DNA of 8,027 nucleotides. It comes from an uncultured Clostridium sp. GTDB lineage: Bacteria > Bacillota > Clostridia > Lachnospirales > Lachnospiraceae. The notes under the pieces are model-generated. The model searched no databases. It worked only from the letters and a program-made list of their open reading frames with translations, and was not told where the DNA came from. This document shows positions 1-7,147 of the stretch, piece after piece. Position 1 is the stretch's first letter; each line of letters starts with the position of its first letter. Made by a program: the position numbers and the translations under genes. The stretch spans positions 1 to 8,027 of the forward strand of contig CAJJLI010000071.1 in NCBI GenBank assembly GCA_905192625.1, read 5' to 3'.

Positions 1-40
1 AAATGATATGCTAATTCTATATTTTACCATTCATGTTTTT

Positions 41-69
41 TTGACATATTACTGCCATCTATTTACATT
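41..69 (+). promoter_or_regulatory. Putative sigma-A promoter of the subtilase gene
   Basis: A perfect -35 hexamer TTGACA (41-46) is followed after 17 bases by TACATT (64-69), a 4/6 match to the -10 consensus. Transcription would start near 76, giving a short leader of about 25 bases with a strong AGGAGG at 84-89. A better-looking TATACT at 69-74 lies 22 bases from the -35, which is too far for that pair. The -10 assignment is therefore the weak part of the call. Confidence 0.5.
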
Positions 70-100
70 ATACTTTATTTAAAAGGAGGATGCCTATAAA

Positions 101-2317
101 ATGAATTATAAAAGTATAAAAATCAAAAATACTATCTTACCATTTTGTTTCTTAATATGTAGTTTTCTATATTATTTCGTTTTTATGCCCTCTCCTCATA
201 TAAGCTCTTACCCAAATCAACCATCCAATGAAGTTATTGTTCTATTTGATCCTAGCGTTGATGTTTCAATGCAACTTGAAATTTTATCTCAGTACGATAG
301 CAACCTAACACTTTTAGAACAGATAGACAATTACGTACTTTGTAAATATCCCAATTCACAGAATATATCCAACTTCATACACAAACTAAATAAAAATCCG
401 AATATCTTAATTGCAGAAGCAAATTCAGAACTATTACTAAATAAAATAACAGATGATCCTTATTCAGAATCTCAGTGGCCGCTAAAAAATGATGGGTTTT
501 ATTATCAAATTACAGACTCAAACAAAACCCTAAAAAGTTCTACAACAAATATTGATCTAAACATTCCAAAGGCATGGGCAGTGACCGCTTCCAAAGAAAC
601 AAGCAATAAAGAAATCATTATCGCAATTTTAGATACTGGAGTAGATATTAATCACCCTGACTTAATTGGTCGTATTTGGACAAATCCTTTTGAAATACCT
701 GGGGATGGAATTGACAACGATAAGAATGGTTACATTGATGATACGGTTGGTTGGGATTTTTATAATAACGATCGCACCGTTTGCCACTATCAATATGATT
801 CTTCAAAGAATGCAGAACTAGCTTCTAGTGTAGATAATGATAATCACGGCACCCATATTGCAGGAATCATAGCTGCAAATGCAAATAATAAGATAGGAAT
901 TGCAGGTGTCGCATCCAATATAAATGTTAAGATAATGCCTCTTAAGATACACGGCGGAATCAATGGCAAAGGCACAATAGCAAATGCTATTAAAGCAATC
1001 AAATACGCGACCATGATGGGAGCGGACATATGTAACATGAGTTGGGGTTCAACAAATTACAGCGAGGCATTAAAAACAGCTATGAAAGAATCCACAATGC
1101 TATTTGTAACTGCGGCTGGCAATACAGGGACAGACAATGATATTACACCTCTATATCCTGCTAACTATGAATTAGATAACCAAATATCAGTCTCCTTCAT
1201 TGATGGAGATGGGCGATTAACTCCTGATTCCAATTATGGTTTAAACACAGTTGATATCGTTGCACCTGGAACAAATATCATTAGCACAATCGTTGGTAGC
1301 TATGCAACCATGAGCGGATCATCGATGGCTGCTCCTCATGTTAGTGCAATTGCTGCTATGCTATACTCCTATGGTAATAATGTTATCGCATCCAATGTAA
1401 AAAATATAATTACAAATAACATAAAACCTATCAATGGTTTAGAAAATGTAATAAAATACCCTGGAATTCCAAATGCTGCTGCCATAGTTGCATCAGCCGA
1501 TGAGTTGCTCACCGATATTACTTTACCTAATATAGACTTCTTAACCAAATACGACAAAGATCGCATCCTTGTACAAGTCAACACAAGTGATCTAGAATCT
1601 GGCGTTCGAACAGTTCAGTATACCATTGGGAATCGAAGTACCGATTACTTTATGCGAGGAACAAGTGGGCTTAGCATACAAGATAATATTCTTTCCTTAG
1701 CTAAGGCTGGAACTTATACGTTTTATGTAAGTGACTACGCAGGCAATGAAGTCACGAAGACTTACGAAGTTCTTGATGATTTACAAGCCCCTACCATTCG
1801 CGCAAATTACAAAGTTTCAAATGATTATTCAAGCATTACAATTTCAACTACAATAACAGATACCCAAAGCGGCATAAAAACAGTTAAGTACGCAGAAGGT
1901 GTAAAAACAATCGATTCATTTCGCGCCATAGATTCAGGAACAGTTATACGACTAGAGAACGACTCTTTCGTCTTAAAGGTTAAAAATCCGAATAAATTTA
2001 CGATTTATGCGCAAGATTACCGTGGTAATAAATCCATTACCTACGTGAATGCCCGTATTATAAAGTCCATAAATTTAAAACTAAATCGTAGCAACAAAGT
2101 ACTTGGAGTCGGAAAATCTTTTCGTTTATGGCCAACGTTATCACCCAAAAATAGCACAGATCAAGTTACATATAAAACTTCCAACCCGGAGGTAGTTACC
2201 GTTAATAAGTGGGGACTTCTAAATGGTGTGTCCCCTGGTGTGGCCACAGTTACTGCAACAACATCAAGTGGTATCAGCAAAACTTGTATTATAACTGTAA
2301 AACAACCTGTATACTAA
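101..2317 (+). CDS. Secreted or membrane-anchored subtilisin-like (S8) serine protease with Ig-like C-terminal domains
   Basis: This is an extracytoplasmic endopeptidase of the subtilase family, 738 residues. Residues 1-10 are basic and 11-29 are hydrophobic, forming a signal peptide or uncleaved anchor with no clear cleavage site or lipobox. Residues 44-113 resemble a subtilase propeptide. The catalytic domain spans about 150-465 and has the complete triad: D178 in AILDTG, H249 in NHGTHIAG and S408 in GSSMAAPH, with oxyanion N341 in AAGN. An Asp/Asn-rich insertion at 201-214 (DGIDND...NGYIDD) looks like the calcium-binding loop known in many secreted subtilases. Two related modules follow at about 474-557 and 562-650, each with an SG(V/I)(R/K)TV(Q/K)Y motif and a D-Y-x-G-N ending. 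A Big_2-type domain fills 653-738, with SNPEVVTV and GVATVTAT. There is no LPXTG or SLH anchor. The ATG follows AGGAGG (84-89) by 11 bases. The gene is monocistronic within the window. The substrate is unknown; degradation of external protein is inferred. Confidence 0.93.
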   Translation: MNYKSIKIKNTILPFCFLICSFLYYFVFMPSPHISSYPNQPSNEVIVLFDPSVDVSMQLEILSQYDSNLTLLEQIDNYVLCKYPNSQNISNFIHKLNKNPNILIAEANSELLLNKITDDPYSESQWPLKNDGFYYQITDSNKTLKSSTTNIDLNIPKAWAVTASKETSNKEIIIAILDTGVDINHPDLIGRIWTNPFEIPGDGIDNDKNGYIDDTVGWDFYNNDRTVCHYQYDSSKNAELASSVDNDNHGTHIAGIIAANANNKIGIAGVASNINVKIMPLKIHGGINGKGTIANAIKAIKYATMMGADICNMSWGSTNYSEALKTAMKESTMLFVTAAGNTGTDNDITPLYPANYELDNQISVSFIDGDGRLTPDSNYGLNTVDIVAPGTNIISTIVGSYATMSGSSMAAPHVSAIAAMLYSYGNNVIASNVKNIITNNIKPINGLENVIKYPGIPNAAAIVASADELLTDITLPNIDFLTKYDKDRILVQVNTSDLESGVRTVQYTIGNRSTDYFMRGTSGLSIQDNILSLAKAGTYTFYVSDYAGNEVTKTYEVLDDLQAPTIRANYKVSNDYSSITISTTITDTQSGIKTVKYAEGVKTIDSFRAIDSGTVIRLENDSFVLKVKNPNKFTIYAQDYRGNKSITYVNARIIKSINLKLNRSNKVLGVGKSFRLWPTLSPKNSTDQVTYKTSNPEVVTVNKWGLLNGVSPGVATVTATTSSGISKTCIITVKQPVY

Positions 2318-2344
2318 TTTCTTATTAATAAATAAAGAATATAC

Positions 2345-2425
2345 TTAGCACATTCCTTGTGTCTAAGCGCTTTACATAGCACTATATTCCTCTCCACAAG
2401 GTGCACATTTTAGCACCTTGTGTCT
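2345..2425 (+). repeat. Near-direct repeat of the terminator's 3' arm
   Basis: TTAGCAC followed by CTTGTGTCT occurs twice: at 2345-2351 plus 2356-2364, with ATTC between the two parts, and at 2410-2416 plus 2417-2425, with no insertion. The second copy is the 3' arm of the functional terminator. The first also forms an imperfect local hairpin (CTTAG 2344-2348 with CTAAG 2363-2367, CAC with GTG) but has no T tract after it. It may be a decayed duplicate of the terminator arm or an alternative pairing partner. Confidence 0.45.
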
Positions 2426-2430
2426 TTTTA
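2395..2430 (+). terminator. Intrinsic terminator of the subtilase gene
   Basis: A perfect 10-bp inverted repeat, CACAAGGTGC (2395-2404) and GCACCTTGTG (2413-2422), encloses an 8-base loop. It is followed directly by the T-rich run TCTTTTTA (2423-2430). The T tract lies only on the + side, so it serves the subtilase transcript that ends 78 bases upstream. Confidence 0.88.
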
Positions 2431-2530
2431 AATTATAGAAACCCACTTTCATCCGTTATCTTTAAGGTCTTTCAAAAGAACAAAGAATGTGCGTATACTG
2501 TAACACTTTAATTCACAAAGTTTTTTCCTG
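2431..2530. other. Gene-free gap between the convergent terminators
   Basis: This is the middle of the 276-base region between the convergent subtilase and pepF genes. Both terminators lie outside it. I see no ORF, promoter pair or further stable hairpin in the stretch itself. Confidence 0.6.
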
Positions 2531-2568
2531 TAATAAAAAATCTCCAACCACTTAATAGTGATTGGAGA
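2531..2568 (-). terminator. Intrinsic terminator of the pepF operon
   Basis: On the - strand, TCTCCAA then CACT pairs with AGTG then TTGGAGA across one internal mismatch (2548/2561) and a 4-base loop (2553-2556). The arms are 2568-2558 and 2552-2541. A run of six T follows immediately (complement of 2540-2535). It lies 25 bases after the pepF stop codon and ends the four-gene operon, facing the subtilase terminator. Confidence 0.9.
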
Positions 2569-2593
2569 CCTAAAAATATTATTTATTTAACGT

Positions 2594-4390
2594 CTAAGCC
2601 AACAATTCTTCCATTTCATCAATTAATTCACCAAATACTTTAAGTGCTTCTTTGATCGGTGTAGCAGTTGACATATCAACACCTGCTATTTTTAACAATG
2701 AAATCGGATCATGAGAAGAACCACCACTTAAGAATTTAAGATAATCTTTTACAGCCGGCTCACCCTCCGTTAGAATACGATTTGATAACGCAATTGCAGC
2801 AGAATACCCAGTCGCATATTGATATACATAATAATTATAATAAAAATGAGGAATTCTAGCCCATTCAACATCGATTTGTTCATCTACAACAATATCTTCA
2901 CCGAAGTATTTAACATTTAAATCATGATATGCATTGCATAATACATCAGCCGTTAAACTTACGCCTTCTTCTACCATGCGATTGATTAATAACTCAAATT
3001 CAGCAAACATTGTTTGTCTAAATAATGTACCACGGAACTTTTCTAAGAAATGATTGATAAGGTAAGCTCTTTGCATCTTGTCTGTTGTGTTATTTAATAA
3101 ATAATGCATTAATAATGACTCATTGCATGTAGATGCAACTTCAGCTACAAATATTTTATATTCCGAATAAATTGTAGGCTGATTTTTATTAGAAAGATAG
3201 GAATGTAAAGCATGCCCCATCTCATGAGCAAGGGTAAATTCACTATCTAATGTATCTGCATAATTCATCAATACGTATGGATGAACTTTGGCACCTGCAG
3301 AATATGCACCACTTCGTTTTCCTTCATTTTCATAAATATCTACCCAACGGCTTTCAAAACCATTCTTTAAGATATTTATATACTCCTCACCCAAAGGCTC
3401 CAATGCTTTCACAATCGTCTCTTTGGCTTCTTCATAAGGTATTTCTGCATCCATGTCTGGTACCACTGGAGCATATAAATCATACATATGCAATTCATCT
3501 AAGTTCATCAACTTTTTACGAAGATCCACATAACGATGCATATAGTTTAAATTATCATTCACTGCATCAATCAAATTATAATAAACATCAACTGGCACTT
3601 CTGTCTCATCAAGGGCAGCATGCAATGAAGATTCATATCTTCTAGTTTTCGCAAAAAATTGCAATTGTTTTATCTGAGCATTTAAAATTGCTGCACTTGT
3701 ATTTTTATACTGTCCATAAACGGAATAAAGTGCTTCAAAAGCTTCTTTACGTACCTCACGCTTTGGATTTTCCATGAATGGTATATAATTACCATGTGTT
3801 AAGCGCACTTTATTTCCATCACCGTCTGTAATTTCAGGAAATACTAAGTCTGCATTATTGAATACTCCAAAGATGTTAGATGGCGAATCTGCTATTTCAC
3901 CAACCTCTGCAAGTAATTTTTCTTCTTGTTCAGATAAAGTATGATCAATTTTTTTACGCTTTCTTTGAATATCAAGTTCATATAAACGTAATTTTTCATT
4001 TTCTTCTAAAAATGATTTTAATGTTTCTTCTGGAATCTTAATAATTTCTGGTCCCTCAAAAGATGCTGCACCTGATATTTCGACATACAAAGACATTACA
4101 GATCCATACATGGATTGGTAAGTTGAATTTTTCGTATCTTCATCTTTTTTTCTAGCGGCATAATTTAATAAATCATCCAGTTCAAGTGAAACCTGGTCGC
4201 ATAACTGATAGTATTCTACTAAAGTGTTTGCACTAGAACCCAATTTACCTTGATATTTTCTTAGTTCTTCTGGAAATCTTTTCGCCTTATTAAACGCTTC
4301 ATAAAATACTTCATCACTTGCAAATAAATCTTTTAAATTCCATGTAAATTGTTCTTCAACTTCAGAACGTTTCTTCAATTCTTTTGCCAT
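2594..4390 (-). CDS. pepF: Oligoendopeptidase F (M3 family zinc metallopeptidase)
   Basis: This is a cytosolic zinc peptidase that cleaves short peptides; in related bacteria it serves peptide turnover and nutrition. The chosen 598-residue form matches the family's usual size of about 600. Numbered from the ATG at 4390, the zinc site is H389-E-M-G-H393, with a downstream Glu about 28 residues on (E417, in FVAEVAS) as the third ligand. The C-terminal aromatic segment IPHFYYNYYVYQYATGY (about 513-529) is the family's conserved substrate-binding region. The N-terminal half is the helical lobe typical of PepF. There is no signal peptide. The reading frame also opens at a GTG (4399), but AGGTGA at 4401-4396 overlaps that codon and sits 5 bases before the ATG at 4390. 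The GTG has no Shine-Dalgarno of its own, so the ATG is preferred. It is the last gene of the operon, 26 bases after the HD-GYP gene. It appears intact. Confidence 0.96.
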   Translation of the reverse strand: MAKELKKRSEVEEQFTWNLKDLFASDEVFYEAFNKAKRFPEELRKYQGKLGSSANTLVEYYQLCDQVSLELDDLLNYAARKKDEDTKNSTYQSMYGSVMSLYVEISGAASFEGPEIIKIPEETLKSFLEENEKLRLYELDIQRKRKKIDHTLSEQEEKLLAEVGEIADSPSNIFGVFNNADLVFPEITDGDGNKVRLTHGNYIPFMENPKREVRKEAFEALYSVYGQYKNTSAAILNAQIKQLQFFAKTRRYESSLHAALDETEVPVDVYYNLIDAVNDNLNYMHRYVDLRKKLMNLDELHMYDLYAPVVPDMDAEIPYEEAKETIVKALEPLGEEYINILKNGFESRWVDIYENEGKRSGAYSAGAKVHPYVLMNYADTLDSEFTLAHEMGHALHSYLSNKNQPTIYSEYKIFVAEVASTCNESLLMHYLLNNTTDKMQRAYLINHFLEKFRGTLFRQTMFAEFELLINRMVEEGVSLTADVLCNAYHDLNVKYFGEDIVVDEQIDVEWARIPHFYYNYYVYQYATGYSAAIALSNRILTEGEPAVKDYLKFLSGGSSHDPISLLKIAGVDMSTATPIKEALKVFGELIDEMEELLA

Positions 4391-4395
4391 ATTAC

Positions 4396-4401
4396 TCACC
4401 T
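4396..4401 (-). promoter_or_regulatory. Ribosome binding site that decides the pepF start
   Basis: AGGTGA on the - strand matches the 3' part of the extended anti-Shine-Dalgarno complement and lies 5 bases before the ATG at 4390. It overlaps the upstream GTG (4399-4397), so it cannot serve that codon. Confidence 0.65.
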
Positions 4402-4416
4402 TTTTCTTTCTTTTTA

Positions 4417-5526
4417 TTAAATAACAACGGGTTTTCTCGTTATTTCTTGATTAAGTAGTTTTCTCCTTATTTCCAATTCAGATTCAATAATTGTGATACT
4501 TAATTCTTCCATCAAATCGATTTCATAAGGTACTACTGATTTTCCATTCTCATCACTAATCACACGAACAACAGGTCGTAATGGTACATTTCTATTTTGA
4601 TCTTTTACGATTGCCTGCATGCGATTGGATAGCAATACCATCGAACCATTAGGATATATCGCTATTTGCCGTATGAACAATTGCACCAATTCTGGTGCAA
4701 AATATGTACCTGATTTTTCAATCAAATAATCAACCGCTTTGTTGGTTGGTAGTTTTTCACGATAACAGCGATCGGTAGTTAGTGCATCGTAAACATCTGC
4801 AATTGCAACTATTTTTGAAAACTCATGTATTTGCTTTGACTTTAAGCCATATGGATAACCTGAACCATCTAGCCTCTCATGGTGGGTTATCGCTATTTTT
4901 TTTGAAATTTCAGGCAACGCCGCACTGTATTGCAATATTTGATATCCAGCAATAACATGCTGTTGCACATAATCATATTCATCACTCGTCAGATCCTCCG
5001 TTTTATATAAAATCTTAGCATCCAACGCAACTTTACCTATATCATGCAGCAATGCTCCCATTGCTAATTTTTGCATTGCAGATTTGTTATAATTAAGTGA
5101 TCTACCAATTAATAGAGAATATACGCAAACACTTACCGAATGCAAATATGTATATTCATCCGTAGCACCGATGTCATTTAGACTAACTTGCACATCTTTA
5201 TTGCGAATCACCTCTCCAATGATTTCATCAACACTATCCGACAAACTCGATAGATTCATAGAATCCTTCTCTAAGCACTTTTCGATAGTATTCCTAAGTA
5301 CTTTTTTACAAGTCACTCGCGTTTGTTCCGTTATCGCATCTGGTATTGTAATACCTCTACTTTGTTCATCTTCCACATAAACATAGCGTATCCCCATATT
5401 GGTAAGATTAGGTATGTATCTACTAATATTTCTACTTCCGGCTTTTAAAACAAGTGCATCCCTTTGATACACAGAGCGGGCTAAGACCATATCTGGCTTC
5501 AACATCTCAGTGGGTATCAATCTCAT
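4417..5526 (-). CDS. HD-GYP domain protein, putative cyclic-di-GMP phosphodiesterase
   Basis: This protein has 369 residues and is probably cytosolic, with no membrane segment or signal peptide. Residues 1-55 form a short N-terminal module (LIPTEMLKPDMVLARSVY and a following YVYVED) common ahead of clostridial HD-GYP domains. The HD-GYP domain covers about 120-290 with its metal-binding and signature residues present: H129, H161-D162 in HDIGK, H190, HH at 215-216, the DGSGYP signature at 220-225 and D244 in IADVYDALT. This intact set predicts hydrolysis of cyclic di-GMP, though some family members act on other cyclic dinucleotides. A C-terminal tail of about 80 residues follows, of the kind often seen after clostridial HD-GYP domains. 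No REC or PAS sensory domain is present, so control is probably by expression. The ATG at 5526 follows GAGGT by 6 bases. It starts 18 bases after the LacI gene and ends 26 bases before pepF. Confidence 0.93.
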   Translation of the reverse strand: MRLIPTEMLKPDMVLARSVYQRDALVLKAGSRNISRYIPNLTNMGIRYVYVEDEQSRGITIPDAITEQTRVTCKKVLRNTIEKCLEKDSMNLSSLSDSVDEIIGEVIRNKDVQVSLNDIGATDEYTYLHSVSVCVYSLLIGRSLNYNKSAMQKLAMGALLHDIGKVALDAKILYKTEDLTSDEYDYVQQHVIAGYQILQYSAALPEISKKIAITHHERLDGSGYPYGLKSKQIHEFSKIVAIADVYDALTTDRCYREKLPTNKAVDYLIEKSGTYFAPELVQLFIRQIAIYPNGSMVLLSNRMQAIVKDQNRNVPLRPVVRVISDENGKSVVPYEIDLMEELSITIIESELEIRRKLLNQEITRKPVVI

Positions 5527-5544
5527 CGGTTTACCTCACTTTTT

Positions 5545-6555
5545 CTAATTCAAATCATGAATCGATTCTCCTTCATACAGTTCAACATCCATAGTCACAT
5601 GTTCAATCATCGTAGCCATAGGATTTTCCATTAAATTAATTAATTTAACCGCTGCTAACTCACCTATTTTATCCGTATTCTGTCGTATGGTAGTCAATTT
5701 TGGTTCTAAGGCTTGTGATATTGATATTCCGTCATAACCAGCAACAGAAATATCTTTTGGCATATTTAGCCCGCGACGCTTTATCGCTTTGATCACTCCT
5801 AAGGCTGCGTAATCATCCGGCGCTACAATGCAGGTTGGACGATCGCTTAAATCAAGTAACTCATTCGCAAATTCCTCTGCCAATGAATCACTACGATATT
5901 CACTCTGCTTATAAAAATTATCAGGTATCTGAATGTTATGCTCCATTAAAACTTGGTTAAACGATGCCAAACGATTATGCGTAACCGTTGATTTCGTTCC
6001 ATGAATATATGCAATCTTTTTATGGCCTTTTGAAATAATATACTCGGTTAATTTTCTCATTCCTTTCGCATTATCAGAGATAATACTAATGGCATTGCTA
6101 AAGGAATGGTCGATTGTAACCACAGGGAAATCGCTATTTATTATTTCTATAACTTCTGGATTTGTAAAATCAGCGCATACAATACACACCCCATCAAAAT
6201 CCCGATACTTGCAATGTTCTAGAAAAGTCATTTTGCGATTCCCAATATTATTTTCTATAAACGTTATATCATAACCTCGTTTACTAGCTTCCTCACGAAA
6301 CGAAGCTAAAATATAAGCAAAATATTCATTCTTTAATCCATATGCTGCTAAGGTATCAAATAAAACACCTATGTTATAGGACTTTTTTAATTTCAACTGT
6401 CTAGCATAAGCGTTTGGTACATAGCCCATTTCTTCTGCAACTCTTAATACTCTATTTTTCGTTTCTTCACCTATTTCTCGATAACCATTCAATACTTTAC
6501 TTACCGTTGAAACAGATACACCACATTTTAATGAAATGTCCCTTATCGTAACCAT
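5545..6555 (-). CDS. LacI-family transcriptional regulator
   Basis: A DNA-binding repressor of the LacI/GalR family, 336 residues from the chosen start, close to the usual 330-345. Residues 1-24 (MVTIRDIS, then VSVSTVSKVLNG) are the canonical LacI helix-turn-helix, followed by the NAYARQLKLKK hinge helix (48-58). A periplasmic-binding-protein-like effector domain runs from about 60 to 328, with IGVLFD at 62-67 and SVAGYDG at 270-276. The frame can be extended to an ATG at 6576 or a TTG at 6579, but AGGAG (6566-6562) sits exactly 6 bases before the ATG at 6555, and that start gives the standard family N-terminus. It lies 20 bases after the Gx-transporter-family gene and 18 before the HD-GYP gene. 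The ligand cannot be predicted, and no sugar-use gene is in view. Autoregulation of this operon is likely by family habit. Confidence 0.94.
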   Translation of the reverse strand: MVTIRDISLKCGVSVSTVSKVLNGYREIGEETKNRVLRVAEEMGYVPNAYARQLKLKKSYNIGVLFDTLAAYGLKNEYFAYILASFREEASKRGYDITFIENNIGNRKMTFLEHCKYRDFDGVCIVCADFTNPEVIEIINSDFPVVTIDHSFSNAISIISDNAKGMRKLTEYIISKGHKKIAYIHGTKSTVTHNRLASFNQVLMEHNIQIPDNFYKQSEYRSDSLAEEFANELLDLSDRPTCIVAPDDYAALGVIKAIKRRGLNMPKDISVAGYDGISISQALEPKLTTIRQNTDKIGELAAVKLINLMENPMATMIEHVTMDVELYEGESIHDLN

Positions 6556-6561
6556 CGTTTT

Positions 6562-6566
6562 CTCCT
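6562..6566 (-). promoter_or_regulatory. Ribosome binding site that decides the LacI start
   Basis: AGGAG on the - strand lies 6 bases before the ATG at 6555. The earlier in-frame TTG (6579) and ATG (6576) have no comparable purine block upstream and would add eight or seven residues before the canonical helix-turn-helix. Confidence 0.7.
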
Positions 6567-6575
6567 GTAAACTCA

Positions 6576-7082
6576 TCAATCCAATTGAATTGCTCGTCTT
6601 AATTGCTTATACAATAACCCACCTAAAATTCCGATTAATATTCCTGTTACTATACCTCCCACCATTAAAAATGGGAAATAATAAATCATACTCTCTCCTA
6701 GCACAAACATAGCTACCGTAACTTGTCCTAAATTGTGGGCAACACCGCCAGAAACACTGACGCCAACTATGCTAAATACATTAAATTTTTTGAGTAGGAC
6801 CATAACAATATAACTAAGCAACGCACCAGCTAAGCTATACCAAAGACTATATAAGTTTCCAAATGTAAAACTTACTAATATAACACGTAAAACGGATAGA
6901 ACAAATGCTGATTTTGCGTCCAATAAATATAATGCTACTAATACGACTAAATTAGCAAGTCCTAACTTAATACCTGGTACTATAAAATGAAAGGAGATTA
7001 TGCTCTCAACATAACTTAAAATAAATGCTAAAGCAATCAACATTCCAAAAATAGCCACTTTTCTTGTTAAACTTTTACGCAT
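6576..7082 (-). CDS. Gx transporter family membrane protein (Hpre_diP_synt_I family)
   Basis: An integral membrane protein of 168 residues with about five or six hydrophobic segments (roughly 9-29, 36-54, 58-76, 80-98, 104-126 and 133-157). Recognisable family features are YVES (24-27), PGIKLGLANL (36-45), FGNLYS (74-79) and SGGVAHNLGQ (111-120). Databases have called the family heptaprenyl diphosphate synthase component I, but the sequence looks like a small ECF-type substrate-binding subunit, so a transport role is more plausible than isoprenoid synthesis. The substrate is unknown. It is the first gene of the operon, with ATG at 7082 and GGAAAGG (7099-7093) 10 bases upstream. Its stop codon is followed after 20 bases by the preferred LacI start. 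In many clostridia this family sits next to NusG-II-like or ApbE genes (recalled family knowledge); neither is here. No ECF ATPase or T-subunit gene is visible, so any energizing module would be elsewhere. Confidence 0.85.
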   Translation of the reverse strand: MRKSLTRKVAIFGMLIALAFILSYVESIISFHFIVPGIKLGLANLVVLVALYLLDAKSAFVLSVLRVILVSFTFGNLYSLWYSLAGALLSYIVMVLLKKFNVFSIVGVSVSGGVAHNLGQVTVAMFVLGESMIYYFPFLMVGGIVTGILIGILGGLLYKQLRRAIQLD

Positions 7083-7113
7083 AAAACTGATGCCTTTCCA
7101 ACTTTTCTATGAA

Positions 7114-7132
7114 ATCACGTAACTTACGAAAT
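7114..7132. promoter_or_regulatory. Candidate LacI-type operator palindrome in the operon leader
   Basis: A perfect CGTAA-C-TTACG inverted repeat (7118-7128) has matching AT pairs two bases further out on each side (7114-7115 with 7131-7132), giving seven of nine symmetric pairs around 7123. It lies about 10-27 bases downstream of the predicted transcription start, between the promoter and the first ribosome binding site. A bound repressor there would block transcription. Assignment to the LacI protein of this operon is inference. Confidence 0.4.
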
Positions 7133-7147
7133 GTGAATGTTTACTAA

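Noticed and set aside
101..190. Lipoprotein signal in the subtilase N-terminus (Cys16 or Cys20)
   Set aside because: The residues before each cysteine do not fit a lipobox; the position just before Cys20 is Ile and before Cys16 is Pro-Phe-type sequence. A signal peptide or membrane anchor is preferred.
844..1038. 64-codon hydrophobic frame on the - strand inside the subtilase gene
   Set aside because: It lies opposite the catalytic domain around the active-site His. The Ile/Ala/Pro-rich composition is a by-product of the antisense reading.
1369..1584. 71-codon frame on the - strand inside the subtilase gene
   Set aside because: It is antisense to the end of the protease domain, with no ribosome binding site and no recognisable family.
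2344..2367. First hairpin after the subtilase stop codon as an additional terminator
   Set aside because: The stem is short with a bulge and no T run follows, so it is unlikely to terminate. It is kept only as part of the repeat observation.
3250..3645. 131-codon open frame on the + strand inside pepF
   Set aside because: It is fully antisense to a strongly conserved gene, has a His/Leu-rich composition unlike a real protein, and has no ribosome binding site or promoter.
5171..5380. 69-codon + strand frame inside the HD-GYP gene
   Set aside because: It is an antisense shadow with a Ser/Thr/Leu-rich composition and no initiation signals.
6089..6274. 61-codon + strand frame inside the LacI gene
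   Set aside because: It is antisense to the effector-binding domain and has no supporting signal.
7083..7147. Riboswitch or leader RNA upstream of the Gx-transporter-family gene
   Set aside because: The predicted leader is only about 59 bases. It has no multi-helix structure and no terminator between the promoter and the gene, so an operator is the simpler reading.
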